Below are positions 46,308 to 55,660 of a stretch of 64,000 nucleotides of DNA, piece by piece. The stretch is from Gynuella sp. (GTDB lineage Bacteria > Pseudomonadota > Gammaproteobacteria > Pseudomonadales > Natronospirillaceae): the NCBI GenBank assembly GCA_028282465.1, contig JANQHX010000056.1, forward strand, positions 1-64,000, written 5' to 3'. How positions within the stretch are numbered: position 1 is the first letter of the stretch; each line of letters begins with the position of its first letter. Under the pieces are notes generated by a model. It did not search any database. It was not told the DNA's origin and was given only the letters and a program-made list of their open reading frames with translations. Both the position numbers and the translations under genes were made by a program.

Positions 46308-49058
46308 ATGGAAGCAGAGTTGTTACTGGGAGGCTTGATTCTACTTGCGGTTCTTATCGGTTCGATATTGGGGATCATCAGTTTCTTTCGAATAATTCCC
46401 TTAAAAGAGCAGCTTTATCGATTTGAGCAAAAAGTATTCGAGCTGTCCGAACAAGTTCAGTCTTTGTACGACGAAAACTTAAAACTTCGTAGAACATTGG
46501 ATGATGTTAGAGAGACACCACAGAAAAGTTCTGAGACCGAACAACCAATTGCAGAAGACAAGCTCACTACAATTACCAATCCGAACTCACCTTCTGTCGA
46601 TGATTCAACGCCTGCCGATACATCCAACACGAATCTTAAGGTGCAAGATTCACTGGAAATTAACGATGAAGAATTAACTGAGCCAGATACTGAAAAAGAT
46701 CTTTTATTGAATGAGGAACCAACACTCGTTACTTCAACCAATATAGAATCTAGCCAGCAAGCCCCTGATTTTTTCGACAAGGTGAAAGAAAACTGGATGG
46801 TTTGGTTGGGAGGTCTTTGTATCGCCCTAGCTGGTATTTTCCTAGTGAAATACAGTATGGACCAGGGGTTGTTAGGGCCAAAGGCTAGAATCGCAATGGG
46901 TCTGATAACTGGATTGCTATTGCACGGAGCGGCTGAGTGGCTGCGTAGAACAAAAGGATCACACGATTCTTTTGCTGCATTGGCCGGTGGCGCGAGTATT
47001 ACGCTGTTTGCAACTTTTTTGGCAGCGTTCCATCTCTATGAATTAGTTCCACCAGGGCTCGTGTTTGTGGTTCTGTTTATCATCGCAATGGTCACCATGG
47101 TGTTAGCGTTAATCCATGGCCCAGTGTTAGCCGGAATAGGAATCTTAGGTGCTTATATCGTACCCATATTAGTTAATACCGGTAGTAACAATGTGATGGG
47201 AGCCATGATTTATTCCATGATTGTTACGGTGTCGGCCTTGTTCCTAATTAAATATGTTTATCGAAAATGGCTATGGCTGGGTACGGTAGTTGGGGCGCTG
47301 TTTTGGTGGCTGATTAGCCTGAGTTCCAATGATATTCAGGTTCAGATATTTCAGCCTCTGTATCTTGCGGCAATTGGCTATTTGGTCGTAGCCATTCATT
47401 ACTCGGACTGGATGCTACTAGCAAAGTGGAAAACTGCTTCAGGATTTAAACCCTGGAATGGCTTTAAAATAAACTGGTCACAGCATGAAAACCGGCTGCA
47501 GGTTTTATTCTTACTATTAATTTTTTGCATGTCATTGATGGTGGCAGTAGATTCTGCAATGGAATATCTATTGGTCACTTATTTTCCTTTTGCAGTTGTT
47601 GTAATGCTGGTTAGTCGGCACAAGCCCATTTATTCGATGTTCCCCTGGGTTTTATTCATTACGACTTGTGGAGCGTTTTTTATCTCATTAGACGCAAACC
47701 TTGATAACAGTTTTTTTTATGAAGTCATTCCATCAAGCGATCAAAATCGGTTTCTAGTTTTTCTAATCTTTTTAGCAGCTTTTTATTTCATCTTCGGGCT
47801 TTGGAACTTGAAGGTATCTCCATTTAAAGGAACCGCCAGTTCACTGCCTTTGTTGAGCCCGTTCGTATTGATTTCCGTTGGTTATTTGATGCTGCCTGAG
47901 TTCACTCAGAATTGGGTATGGGGTTTATTATCATTATTGATTGGCTGTTGTTACATGGCGTTTGTCATAAAATACAGAAACAATAACCTAAATAAAATGA
48001 TTGAATTGGTGTTAATTTTAGGGGCTCATATTGGGTATTCATTAACAGTTGTTTTACTAGTAGAGCAGGCCACATTAACACTGGCTTTGGCAGCTCAGGT
48101 TTTGTCCTTAGCATGGCTACGTCAGCAGTTCTCAGTTATCCATTTGGATTGGGCTATAAAATTACTGTGCACTATTGTACTGGTCCGCCTTTCTTTGAAT
48201 CCATTTATCTTGACTTACGATAATGACGTTCATTGGTCTTTATGGACTTACGGAGGTTCACTGGTATTTTGTTTTGCAGCTGCACGTATTTTGCCATCAA
48301 CAGAAAATACCAGAATATGGTTAGAAGGTGCATGCTTACATTTGCTGGTGTTATTGATTGCCACTGAAACTCGCTATTGGATGTACGATGGAAATATATT
48401 TGTTTCAGAATATGGTTTCACTGAGGCTACTCTAAACACCCTGGTTTGGGGAGTATTGTCATTGGTTTACTACTGGCGATCACAGCTAAGCAATGGTTTT
48501 GTATCGCTATATCAATGGGCCTCTAAAATAATGTTAGGGTTAACCGCGGGTAATTTTGTTTTCATACAATTGTTTGCTAAAAATCCGCTCTGGTCAGAGC
48601 AGACCGTTAGTAGTTGGCCGGTTTTAAACATTCTTTTGTTAAGTTATGGGGCACCTATTCTTTTATTGTTTGCATATGCTCGCTATTTCGAACTGAAATT
48701 TCGAAATCATTTTCTATTTTCTGTAGCAGCGCTGTCGTTTTTCTTTATTAACTTGGAAATTCGTCATCTTTGGACACCTGAAATTCATATTAACTACCCC
48801 ATGAGTAATGGCGAGCTCTACACTTATTCACTTGTTTGGTTGGTGTTAGCTATTGGAGGAGTTTTAGTCGGAACTAGATATGCCATGGAACACCTGTATA
48901 AATCTGGGATGGTTCTATTGTTAGCTGTCATCGCAAAAATATTTCTAGTTGATATGAGTGGATTGGAAGGTTTGTTGAGAGTGATGAGCTTTATGGGACT
49001 TGGGCTCAGCCTACTGGGATTAGCATTTATGCATCAGAAAATAAAAAAAGCTGTCTAA
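46308..49058 (+). CDS. DUF2339 polytopic membrane protein
   Basis: A 916-residue protein. It has an N-terminal membrane segment, a coiled coil (about 25-60), an acidic Ser/Thr-rich linker (60-145), and then more than 20 hydrophobic helices beginning VKENWMVWLGGLCIALAGIF, the DUF2339 signature. Function unknown; members are large integral membrane proteins. ATG 46308 is chosen because GAGG lies seven bases before it; a frame opening at 46296 adds four residues only. Confidence 0.88.
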   Translation: MEAELLLGGLILLAVLIGSILGIISFFRIIPLKEQLYRFEQKVFELSEQVQSLYDENLKLRRTLDDVRETPQKSSETEQPIAEDKLTTITNPNSPSVDDSTPADTSNTNLKVQDSLEINDEELTEPDTEKDLLLNEEPTLVTSTNIESSQQAPDFFDKVKENWMVWLGGLCIALAGIFLVKYSMDQGLLGPKARIAMGLITGLLLHGAAEWLRRTKGSHDSFAALAGGASITLFATFLAAFHLYELVPPGLVFVVLFIIAMVTMVLALIHGPVLAGIGILGAYIVPILVNTGSNNVMGAMIYSMIVTVSALFLIKYVYRKWLWLGTVVGALFWWLISLSSNDIQVQIFQPLYLAAIGYLVVAIHYSDWMLLAKWKTASGFKPWNGFKINWSQHENRLQVLFLLLIFCMSLMVAVDSAMEYLLVTYFPFAVVVMLVSRHKPIYSMFPWVLFITTCGAFFISLDANLDNSFFYEVIPSSDQNRFLVFLIFLAAFYFIFGLWNLKVSPFKGTASSLPLLSPFVLISVGYLMLPEFTQNWVWGLLSLLIGCCYMAFVIKYRNNNLNKMIELVLILGAHIGYSLTVVLLVEQATLTLALAAQVLSLAWLRQQFSVIHLDWAIKLLCTIVLVRLSLNPFILTYDNDVHWSLWTYGGSLVFCFAAARILPSTENTRIWLEGACLHLLVLLIATETRYWMYDGNIFVSEYGFTEATLNTLVWGVLSLVYYWRSQLSNGFVSLYQWASKIMLGLTAGNFVFIQLFAKNPLWSEQTVSSWPVLNILLLSYGAPILLLFAYARYFELKFRNHFLFSVAALSFFFINLEIRHLWTPEIHINYPMSNGELYTYSLVWLVLAIGGVLVGTRYAMEHLYKSGMVLLLAVIAKIFLVDMSGLEGLLRVMSFMGLGLSLLGLAFMHQKIKKAV

Positions 49059-49121
49059 CTATCTGTCATTTATATAGACCGCTACAAGAATGATGGGCCC
49101 ACCGTTATCTTTATACCGCTG

Positions 49122-49151
49122 AATAAAAAAGCCCCCGAACAAGTCGGGGGC
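49122..49151 (-). terminator. Intrinsic terminator of the secreted glycosidase gene
   Basis: On the minus strand GCCCCCGA-CTTGT-TCGGGGGC is followed by TTTTTTATTC, 28 bases past the glycosidase stop. On the plus strand there is no T-run. Confidence 0.9.
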
Positions 49152-49178
49152 TAAGACGCACTTCTTGGGGTTATGAAA

Positions 49179-51215
49179 TTAGTTACCTAAAATGAACCCA
49201 TTTGCAGGTGACACCAAATCAATAAAGTGATTCTTAATAGTGTCGTTCATCTGTACCCTTGAGTCAGTGTACTTGAAGTAGTTTTCACCCGCCTGGTCAG
49301 CTGCATTTGCCCATTGTGGTTGGTTGCTCCAGTCGGCGTTGATGTAGTGCCAAGCTTTGGTTACGTTTTGGAAAATTTCATCGTCCTTGGCATTAAACCA
49401 ATCAAGGTCGTTATGCAGAGTCACAGAACCATCAGGGCTTGAGCTTGTGCTGTTAAAGTTCAGTTTGAAATCATACTGATGGAATAGCGCGCCATGCGGC
49501 GTGGCTTCAGCAATGAACAGTGGTAAACCTTCAGAAGCTGCTATGGCTGCCTCTTCACCCACGTCTGAATGGAACTGAGATACACCCACCCAATCAACGT
49601 ATTTTTTACCAGGCCAGTAACCTTGTTCAGCATCACCGATAGCCGAGGTTGTGCGACCTGTGCCATGGTAAGCGTCTGACTGCCAAACATGAGCGACGTT
49701 GGTAATGCCAGAGTTGTCCATAAAGTTGCGAACATATTTAAAGGTCTCACGGAAGTTTTCAGCAGACCAACCACCAGCATCACCATTGAATTCATAACAA
49801 GTACGCAACATGAAACTGGTGTTGTTGTATTGTTTGAAGAAGTCTGCCAGTTCAGTTAATAGGTCATCATAAGCGCCGTTGTTATAGAGTGCAGGCAGGT
49901 TGCCATTGCTTGGACACCATAAACCAATGGCCATTACTTCTGGTGAGTAAGTTTCAACAGCCCATTGAACATTTTGCTCATCAGATCCCCAATGGTTTTG
50001 ACGATAACCGTTGTCAGCACAGCCAGCAGCTTCGTTAGAGTTGTAGTTGTTTGTATGCTTCAATCCGTCGAGACCTTTGAAGCAGTAGCTGCCATCGTAG
50101 CTCACTTCACCTCGCGCAAGAGTAACGTACATGGTGAAACCATATGGCTTAGGTAGACCTGCAACCGACATATAGCCTTCTATCGCTGGTTTATCTTGAC
50201 CCAGGAAGAAATACTGTTGGCCGTCATTTGGAATCACTGGTTTTCCAGCAGAAGTACCAGTGTCAGTACTCGTGCCAGTATCTGTGTTGGTTTCAGTATC
50301 CGTATTAGAGCTGGTATCAGTACCTGTCTCTGTGCTGGTTTCGGTTTCCGAGCCAGTGTCAGAATCTGTTTCAGTGGTTGATCCGGTATCGGTTGTAGAG
50401 TCAGTGTCTGTGCTCTCTGATTCGCAGCTGGCAGTTACTGTCACTGTATCTTGCATTAAGAATTGGCCGGTGGCGTCGTCTTGAATTTTAAACTCGAAAC
50501 TGAAACTGTCTCCGACACTGCCGCTGAACCCTGAGGTATTTTCATAATAACCATCGACCAGCGTTGCCTGTTGGCAATTTCCGTTGTTGCATAGATAAGC
50601 GAAACTGCGACCTGTCCAATTAGGGTTGTCTTTGTGGAAAAGTCTTATATTTGAACCGTTAACGTGAGCACCGTATTCACCACAGCTTCCACCTACAGAA
50701 CTGTCAGTGCCTGTGTCAGACCCAGAACCTGAGTCCGTTGATGTGTCAGTTGCTGTTTCCGTTGTTGAGCCTGTGTCAGTATCAGAACCCGTTTCGGTAG
50801 ATGTGTCTGTTTCAGAACCTGTGTCAGTACTGGTGTCTGGGCCAGTATCTGGAGGAGTAGTTGGACTACACTCTGTTGGAATGGCAGCGGAATTCATGGT
50901 GCCACTTGGTAGTGGAGAATAGTAGTCAGTGATTCCAGGGCCTTCTAATCGAAATTCGACCATTCCACCGGAATAAGTATACACACTGGTGCAGGAGCCT
51001 TCGTTACATACACTATCAGAAGACCACATCCAATTGCCGTCGTTGTATCCACCTAGAAAGACGGTACCACTGGCATTGATGGCGGTGTCGTTGAAGACTA
51101 ATTTATTGTCTGCGTCGTAACATACTGACGCCGCTTGTGCCATGGAGCCCAACAGAAGAGCCGATGTTAATGCACTGGAGAGAATTATATTTTTATTTTT
51201 AAAGCCAGATTTCAT
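49179..51215 (-). CDS. Secreted GH-A-clan glycoside hydrolase, GH26-like, with binding modules
   Basis: A 678-residue exported enzyme. Signal peptide 1-29; a small module 30-117; a Ser/Thr/Asp/Gly linker 119-173; a second beta-sandwich module 175-263; another linker 265-323; and a TIM-barrel domain 327-678. The acid/base is probably Glu475 (FMLRTCYEFNGDAGGW) and the nucleophile Glu570 (PLFIAEATPHG), with HVWQSDAYHG between. This resembles GH26 mannanases and beta-1,3-xylanases, but I cannot fix the substrate. The linkers are encoded by near-repetitive TCA/GTA/ACT codons, which create spurious open frames on the other strand. Confidence 0.75.
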   Translation of the reverse strand: MKSGFKNKNIILSSALTSALLLGSMAQAASVCYDADNKLVFNDTAINASGTVFLGGYNDGNWMWSSDSVCNEGSCTSVYTYSGGMVEFRLEGPGITDYYSPLPSGTMNSAAIPTECSPTTPPDTGPDTSTDTGSETDTSTETGSDTDTGSTTETATDTSTDSGSGSDTGTDSSVGGSCGEYGAHVNGSNIRLFHKDNPNWTGRSFAYLCNNGNCQQATLVDGYYENTSGFSGSVGDSFSFEFKIQDDATGQFLMQDTVTVTASCESESTDTDSTTDTGSTTETDSDTGSETETSTETGTDTSSNTDTETNTDTGTSTDTGTSAGKPVIPNDGQQYFFLGQDKPAIEGYMSVAGLPKPYGFTMYVTLARGEVSYDGSYCFKGLDGLKHTNNYNSNEAAGCADNGYRQNHWGSDEQNVQWAVETYSPEVMAIGLWCPSNGNLPALYNNGAYDDLLTELADFFKQYNNTSFMLRTCYEFNGDAGGWSAENFRETFKYVRNFMDNSGITNVAHVWQSDAYHGTGRTTSAIGDAEQGYWPGKKYVDWVGVSQFHSDVGEEAAIAASEGLPLFIAEATPHGALFHQYDFKLNFNSTSSSPDGSVTLHNDLDWFNAKDDEIFQNVTKAWHYINADWSNQPQWANAADQAGENYFKYTDSRVQMNDTIKNHFIDLVSPANGFILGN

Positions 51216-51866
51216 TTGAACCCACCTTGCTTAGAGGATTAAGGATTATGTTTAGAATTTCCTTGTTTATGCGAATCCGTTTTGTCTCCTCTAATAGTTG
51301 TTTTTGTAAAAGGAAACTGAGACGTATCTTGCGCTTCTTGAGTGATGTATTCAATAAAAATAAAATAATTTGATTAAAAAACTAAACCAAATAAATATAT
51401 TTAAGAGTCAAATTTGTACTTTCAATGAACATATATTTGAGGGCTGTAAAGCTTGTTTTATGTTAATTAGAAATTTTTTGGAAAGGGGTTTTATTGAAAT
51501 TGAGAAATGAAAATCATTATGACTATTAATAATTGGTCAAATGATTTTTATCATGAAATCTTTAATCCTGAAAAAGTTGCAAATTCATCTTTTCGGGATA
51601 TATCAGTTTATTTGATGCAAGTACTAAACGGTAAACTTTTTAATCACTGAAGTAAGAAATAAAGACCTAAGATGTCTGATTACAATATGTAAATCTGGGT
51701 TATCTTATTACCTATTCCCTGTATTGATCTAATCTTAGATTAGGTCATTGATGTAACAAACACGTGGAGTCGCTGACATGCTTCCCGTCGTTTACAAAAC
51801 CTTTCATTTCCATCACTATTAACAGGGTGTAAGGTGATGTCTGATAAGCTCAAGGTAATAAGTTAG
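51216..51866. other. Divergent regulatory region with palindrome
   Basis: 650 bases without a gene between the glycosidase and the sugar-acid operon. GATCTAATC-TTA-GATTAGGTC (51726-51746) is a 21-bp palindrome with one mismatch, 121 bp before the epimerase ATG. It is a candidate operator, but no regulator gene is adjacent. The rest is AT-rich with no further structure seen. Confidence 0.45.
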
Positions 51867-52736
51867 ATGAAAAAAATTGCAGTTTCTGGTGGAAGCGGTG
51901 GCGCAGGCAAGTTCGTAGTGAGTGAACTACTGAACGCTGGTTATGAAGTGTTAAATATTGACCGGGTAGAGCCTGCCGAAAAGCTGTGTGAATTTAAGCA
52001 GGTTGATATTACTGACTATGCAGCTGTGGAAGATGCATTGAAGGGTTCTGATGCAGTTATTCATTTTGCATCCCATCCAGAACCGGATTGGGACTTTCAT
52101 ACGGGTGCTGAACGATTTAAAAATAACACCCTCTGCACCTATAACATTTTCAATGCTGCGGCTGCGTTAAAAATGAAAAAGGTGGTTTGGGCCTCTAGTG
52201 AAACCATTTTAGGTTTTCCATTTGACTCAGTTAAACCTGATTCTGTGCCAGTGACAGAAGATCATTTGAAGCCTCAAAACAGTTATGCACTATCAAAAAC
52301 CGCATGTACTGAATTAGCTAAACACATGAGTAATTTGTATGGAGTTCCCATTCTAGGTTTGGTACTGACTAATATCCTCTACACCACTGAAGATCACCCT
52401 GCAAACTTCCAAGCAATTCCGAGCTACTGGGGTGATCCCTTCAGCCGCAAGTTTAACTTATGGGGTTACGTTGATGCCCGCGATGCTGCTACTGCTGCTA
52501 GGTTGGCATTAGAGGTTGAAATAGATCATGCTGATAATTTCATCATTGCCGCTGAAGACACCATTATGGATTTAACCAACAAAGAGCTAATGGATGCTGT
52601 ATTCCCAGGTGTTGAAATCAAGCCCGGTACCGGTGATCATGAGTCTTTGTTGAGCATTGAAAAAGCAAAAACGAAACTGGGATATCAGCCCAAGTACTCT
52701 TGGCGAAATGTTCCTGAAACTCAAGGAGCTAAATAG
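51867..52736 (+). CDS. NAD-dependent epimerase/dehydratase (extended SDR)
   Basis: A 289-residue SDR with the nucleotide-binding VSGGSGGAGKFVVSELL and the catalytic YALSK (Tyr/Lys). Such enzymes oxidise aldoses or uronates. The context with an aldonate-type dehydratase and an FAH hydrolase suggests a sugar or uronate dehydrogenase in a non-phosphorylative pathway. Substrate not assignable. Confidence 0.85.
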   Translation: MKKIAVSGGSGGAGKFVVSELLNAGYEVLNIDRVEPAEKLCEFKQVDITDYAAVEDALKGSDAVIHFASHPEPDWDFHTGAERFKNNTLCTYNIFNAAAALKMKKVVWASSETILGFPFDSVKPDSVPVTEDHLKPQNSYALSKTACTELAKHMSNLYGVPILGLVLTNILYTTEDHPANFQAIPSYWGDPFSRKFNLWGYVDARDAATAARLALEVEIDHADNFIIAAEDTIMDLTNKELMDAVFPGVEIKPGTGDHESLLSIEKAKTKLGYQPKYSWRNVPETQGAK

Positions 52737-52778
52737 AGCTAGCTCTGGTAGTCACCCATAACTTATAAAAATACCTGA

Positions 52779-53912
52779 ATGAAAATAACCAATGTTAAAA
52801 CCTATCTTGCTAAAGAGTGGCGCACTTTTTTATTTGTCGTAGTCGAAACCGATGAAGGCATTTGTGGAATAGGAGAGGCTGGTATTACTGGCCGAGAAAA
52901 AGCCATGGCCGGTGCAGTAGAACATTTTGCTCCTCAAATAATCGGCCTTGATCCATTCAATACCGAACACATTTGGCAGCTACTGTGGAGAGGTGGTTTT
53001 TACCCGGCCGGACAAATTTTAAGTGCAGCCATTTCAGCAATAGACATGGCGCTGTGGGACATAAAAGGAAAGGTCTTAAATGTACCTGTCTATAAATTGC
53101 TAGGAGGTCTCGCCAGAAACAAAGTTCATACCTATACCCATGTACACGGTAACACCTCTGAAGAGGTGGTAAAAAACTGTGTTAAGTCGGCAGAACAAGG
53201 GTGGAAGTATTTACGTTGGGAGTTTTTTTCTGACGAAGATGGTCTGATAGAGCCAAAGAAAGTGATTAAAAGAGCCGTACATGAATGGCGCTCCATTCGA
53301 GACGAACTGGGTGATGACATTGAGTTGTGTTTCGATGCTCATACCAAACTGGGGGTATCAGATGCTATACGCTTTTGTAATGAAGTGGAGGCATTTCGAC
53401 CATTCTTTATTGAAGATCCAATACGGAGTGAAAATCCACAGGCCTATCGCCGATTAAGAGCTCACACCTCAGTGCCCGTTGCCGCTGGAGAGCAGTTTAG
53501 TAATAAATGGGATTTCCGTGAGCTTATCGAAGAACAATTAATTGATCAGGCCCGATTCGATATCTGTATTGGCGGTGGTATTACCGAAGGCAAAAAAATT
53601 GCCGCCATGTGTGAAACCCACTTCATTGATGTGGCAGTACACAATCCGGTAGGCCCAGTTTCCACAGCAGCCAGCTTACATTTTAATTTATCCATTCCCA
53701 ATTGCAGTGTGATGGAACTGCCGAAACGTCCCGGAGAAACTATGCCTGAAGTCTTTAAAAGCAGTTTCAAATGGCATGATGGTGACTTATATCCATCCGA
53801 TGAACCGGGCTTAGGAATAGAACTCAATTTAAAAGAGTTAGAAAAATACCCATTTGAACAAACAGAATTACCTAAGTGCCACAAACTTGATGGTTCATTT
53901 AATAATTGGTAA
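52779..53912 (+). CDS. Enolase-superfamily sugar-acid dehydratase, galactonate dehydratase-like
   Basis: A 377-residue mandelate racemase/muconate lactonising family enzyme. It has the metal ligands of the superfamily: Asp and His in ELCFDAHTKLG, Glu in FFIEDP, Glu in AAGEQF, and His in VAVHNPVGP. The DxH plus HNPxGP pattern is that of GalD-type aldonate dehydratases, which make 2-keto-3-deoxy acids. It follows the SDR by 42 bases. Confidence 0.88.
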   Translation: MKITNVKTYLAKEWRTFLFVVVETDEGICGIGEAGITGREKAMAGAVEHFAPQIIGLDPFNTEHIWQLLWRGGFYPAGQILSAAISAIDMALWDIKGKVLNVPVYKLLGGLARNKVHTYTHVHGNTSEEVVKNCVKSAEQGWKYLRWEFFSDEDGLIEPKKVIKRAVHEWRSIRDELGDDIELCFDAHTKLGVSDAIRFCNEVEAFRPFFIEDPIRSENPQAYRRLRAHTSVPVAAGEQFSNKWDFRELIEEQLIDQARFDICIGGGITEGKKIAAMCETHFIDVAVHNPVGPVSTAASLHFNLSIPNCSVMELPKRPGETMPEVFKSSFKWHDGDLYPSDEPGLGIELNLKELEKYPFEQTELPKCHKLDGSFNNW

Positions 53913-53937
53913 TTCAAGATAACTTAGTGGAGCTAAT

Positions 53938-54798
53938 GTGAAATTCTTAACATTTGAATCTGATTCAGAGCTTAAACTTGGTTTAAAACTTGATGACAAA
54001 GTTGTAGACCTGAAACTGGCAAGCGAGTCTTTAGATACCAAACTGCCAACTAATTTTGACGAGCTATTCGGTTCAGACCCACAATTATTTCAGAAGCTAA
54101 TACAACAGTTACCTGAAGATGCGGACTTTATTTTAAATGAATCGAATTTAGTGCTCGGGCCTGCAGTATTGAATCCAGGAAAAATCATTTGTGTTGGACT
54201 CAATTATCGCAAGCATGCGGTTGAATCAGGAATGGCCATACCCACTTCTCCGGTGCTTTTCAGCAAGTTTAACAACGCTATTACAGCTACAGAAAAAGAG
54301 GTGAATATTTCTGGTCTTACTCAAGTCGATTATGAAGCAGAGCTGGCGGTAGTGATTGGTAAGCAGGCTCGAAATGTGCCTGAAAGTGAAGCATTAGATT
54401 ATGTTTATGGCTATGCAAACTCGAACGATTTAAGTGAACGGGAGTTGCAGTTTTTAACTGGACAATGGCTTATTGGAAAAACAATTGATGATTTTCTACC
54501 TATCGGCCCGTATCTTGTGACCGCAGACGAAGCTGGTGACCCAACTGACATGTCTATCAAAGGTTGGCTAAATGATGAAGAGCGACAAAACAGTAATACA
54601 GCCGATATGATTTTTTCAGTTGCAGAAGTGATTACTTACTTAAGCAAATACATGACTTTGGAGCCTGGAGATGTGATCTGTACCGGTACACCCGAAGGAG
54701 TGATTTTGGGCTTCGAAGACAAGGTGTGGATGAAGCCTGGAGATACCTATTCCGTTGAAATAGGAAATCTAGGCAAACTGACAAACACAGTGGTTTAA
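53938..54798 (+). CDS. Fumarylacetoacetate hydrolase-family protein
   Basis: A 286-residue FAH-fold enzyme: LGPAVLNPGKIICVGLNYRK, metal ligands in VDYEAELAVVIGK, GQWLIGKTIDDFLPIGP and GTPEGVILGF. In sugar-acid operons such proteins hydrolyse diketo-deoxy acids, the last step after SDR and dehydratase. Start GTG at 53938 with GGAG upstream. Other possibilities are ureidoglycolate-lyase-like or oxaloacetate decarboxylase activity. Confidence 0.85.
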   Translation: MKFLTFESDSELKLGLKLDDKVVDLKLASESLDTKLPTNFDELFGSDPQLFQKLIQQLPEDADFILNESNLVLGPAVLNPGKIICVGLNYRKHAVESGMAIPTSPVLFSKFNNAITATEKEVNISGLTQVDYEAELAVVIGKQARNVPESEALDYVYGYANSNDLSERELQFLTGQWLIGKTIDDFLPIGPYLVTADEAGDPTDMSIKGWLNDEERQNSNTADMIFSVAEVITYLSKYMTLEPGDVICTGTPEGVILGFEDKVWMKPGDTYSVEIGNLGKLTNTVV

Positions 54799-54827
54799 TC
54801 TATTGGTTTAGCCTTCAATTCAAAATT

Positions 54828-54898
54828 CCCCGACAATTATGTTTAGCCGCTTCCTCTGACCAATTTTGTTGATCTAATTAGTCGGGGTTTAAGCGGCT
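54828..54898 (+). other. Interleaved inverted repeats, pseudoknot-like, after the FAH gene
   Basis: CCCCGAC (54828-54834) pairs with GTCGGGG (54881-54887), and AGCCGCTT (54845-54852) pairs with AAGCGGCT (54891-54898). The pairs interleave, which allows a pseudoknot but not nested stems. TTTTATTT follows the second arm, so this may act as an unusual terminator of the sugar-acid operon. Confidence 0.45.
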
Positions 54899-54994
54899 TT
54901 TATTTATCCATATCATTAAATTCCAATTTTTTCATCGACAAACTCATACCTGCGTTCAATAGTACTAGGGTTTTTCAACTCAAGAGTACTATTT

Positions 54995-55567
54995 ATGGTT
55001 TGGTTAATAATTGGTCTAATACTCTGGTCAGATCTTCACTTAATTAAAGCTTTATTGCCCAAAGCTAGAGAACAAATTTCCTTAAAACTGGGAGTGAACA
55101 CCAGTAAAGGTTTATTTGCCCTGGGAATTCTAATCAGTTTGGGTCTAATTATTATGGGTTGGAGAAGTACTGATCCGGTTCCCGTCTTTTACGCTTCCAC
55201 TGTTCCGCTTTGGTTTGCTGCTTATGTGATCAATTTTCTGGCGATTTATTGTCTAGTCTCAAGCTCATTTAATGTGCGGCTCAAGCATTGGGTCAGACAT
55301 CCAATGCTAACCGGAGTCATTCTTTGGGGAGTTGCCCATCTGTTGGTGAATGGCGAACTTCGATCCTTGTTACTCTTTGGTGGCATGCTAATTTGGGCTG
55401 TATGCGAAATTGTGTTCATTAATAAAAGAGACGGAGACTATGAAAAGCCAGAGCCCGGCGGCTTGGTTGAAGAAATTAAAGTTTTAGTAGTGACCATAGT
55501 GGTATCAGCTATTTTAGTTTGGCTTCACCCATGGATAGCTGGTCGGTATCTTGCCTTGGCATTTTAA
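54995..55567 (+). CDS. NnrU-family membrane protein
   Basis: A 190-residue inner-membrane protein with about five hydrophobic segments and the HWVRHPMLTGVILWGVAHLLVNG-like core (RHPMLTGVILW) of NnrU/isoprenylcysteine methyltransferase-like proteins. NnrU was named from denitrification loci; no such genes adjoin here. Stand-alone gene. Confidence 0.85.
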   Translation: MVWLIIGLILWSDLHLIKALLPKAREQISLKLGVNTSKGLFALGILISLGLIIMGWRSTDPVPVFYASTVPLWFAAYVINFLAIYCLVSSSFNVRLKHWVRHPMLTGVILWGVAHLLVNGELRSLLLFGGMLIWAVCEIVFINKRDGDYEKPEPGGLVEEIKVLVVTIVVSAILVWLHPWIAGRYLALAF

Positions 55568-55660
55568 TAATAAATGAAAAGTTCTAGGTAGCCTCCTAGG
55601 CCTATTCTGATACTCATTTGTCACATAGAATGCAGTGGTTAAATACACTTGAGGCTGACT

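Noticed and set aside
50247..50922. Repetitive plus-strand frames rich in Val/Ser/Pro and possible CRISPR or satellite repeat
   Set aside because: They are the antisense of Ser/Thr/Asp/Glu linkers of the secreted glycosidase; no repeat-spacer pattern.
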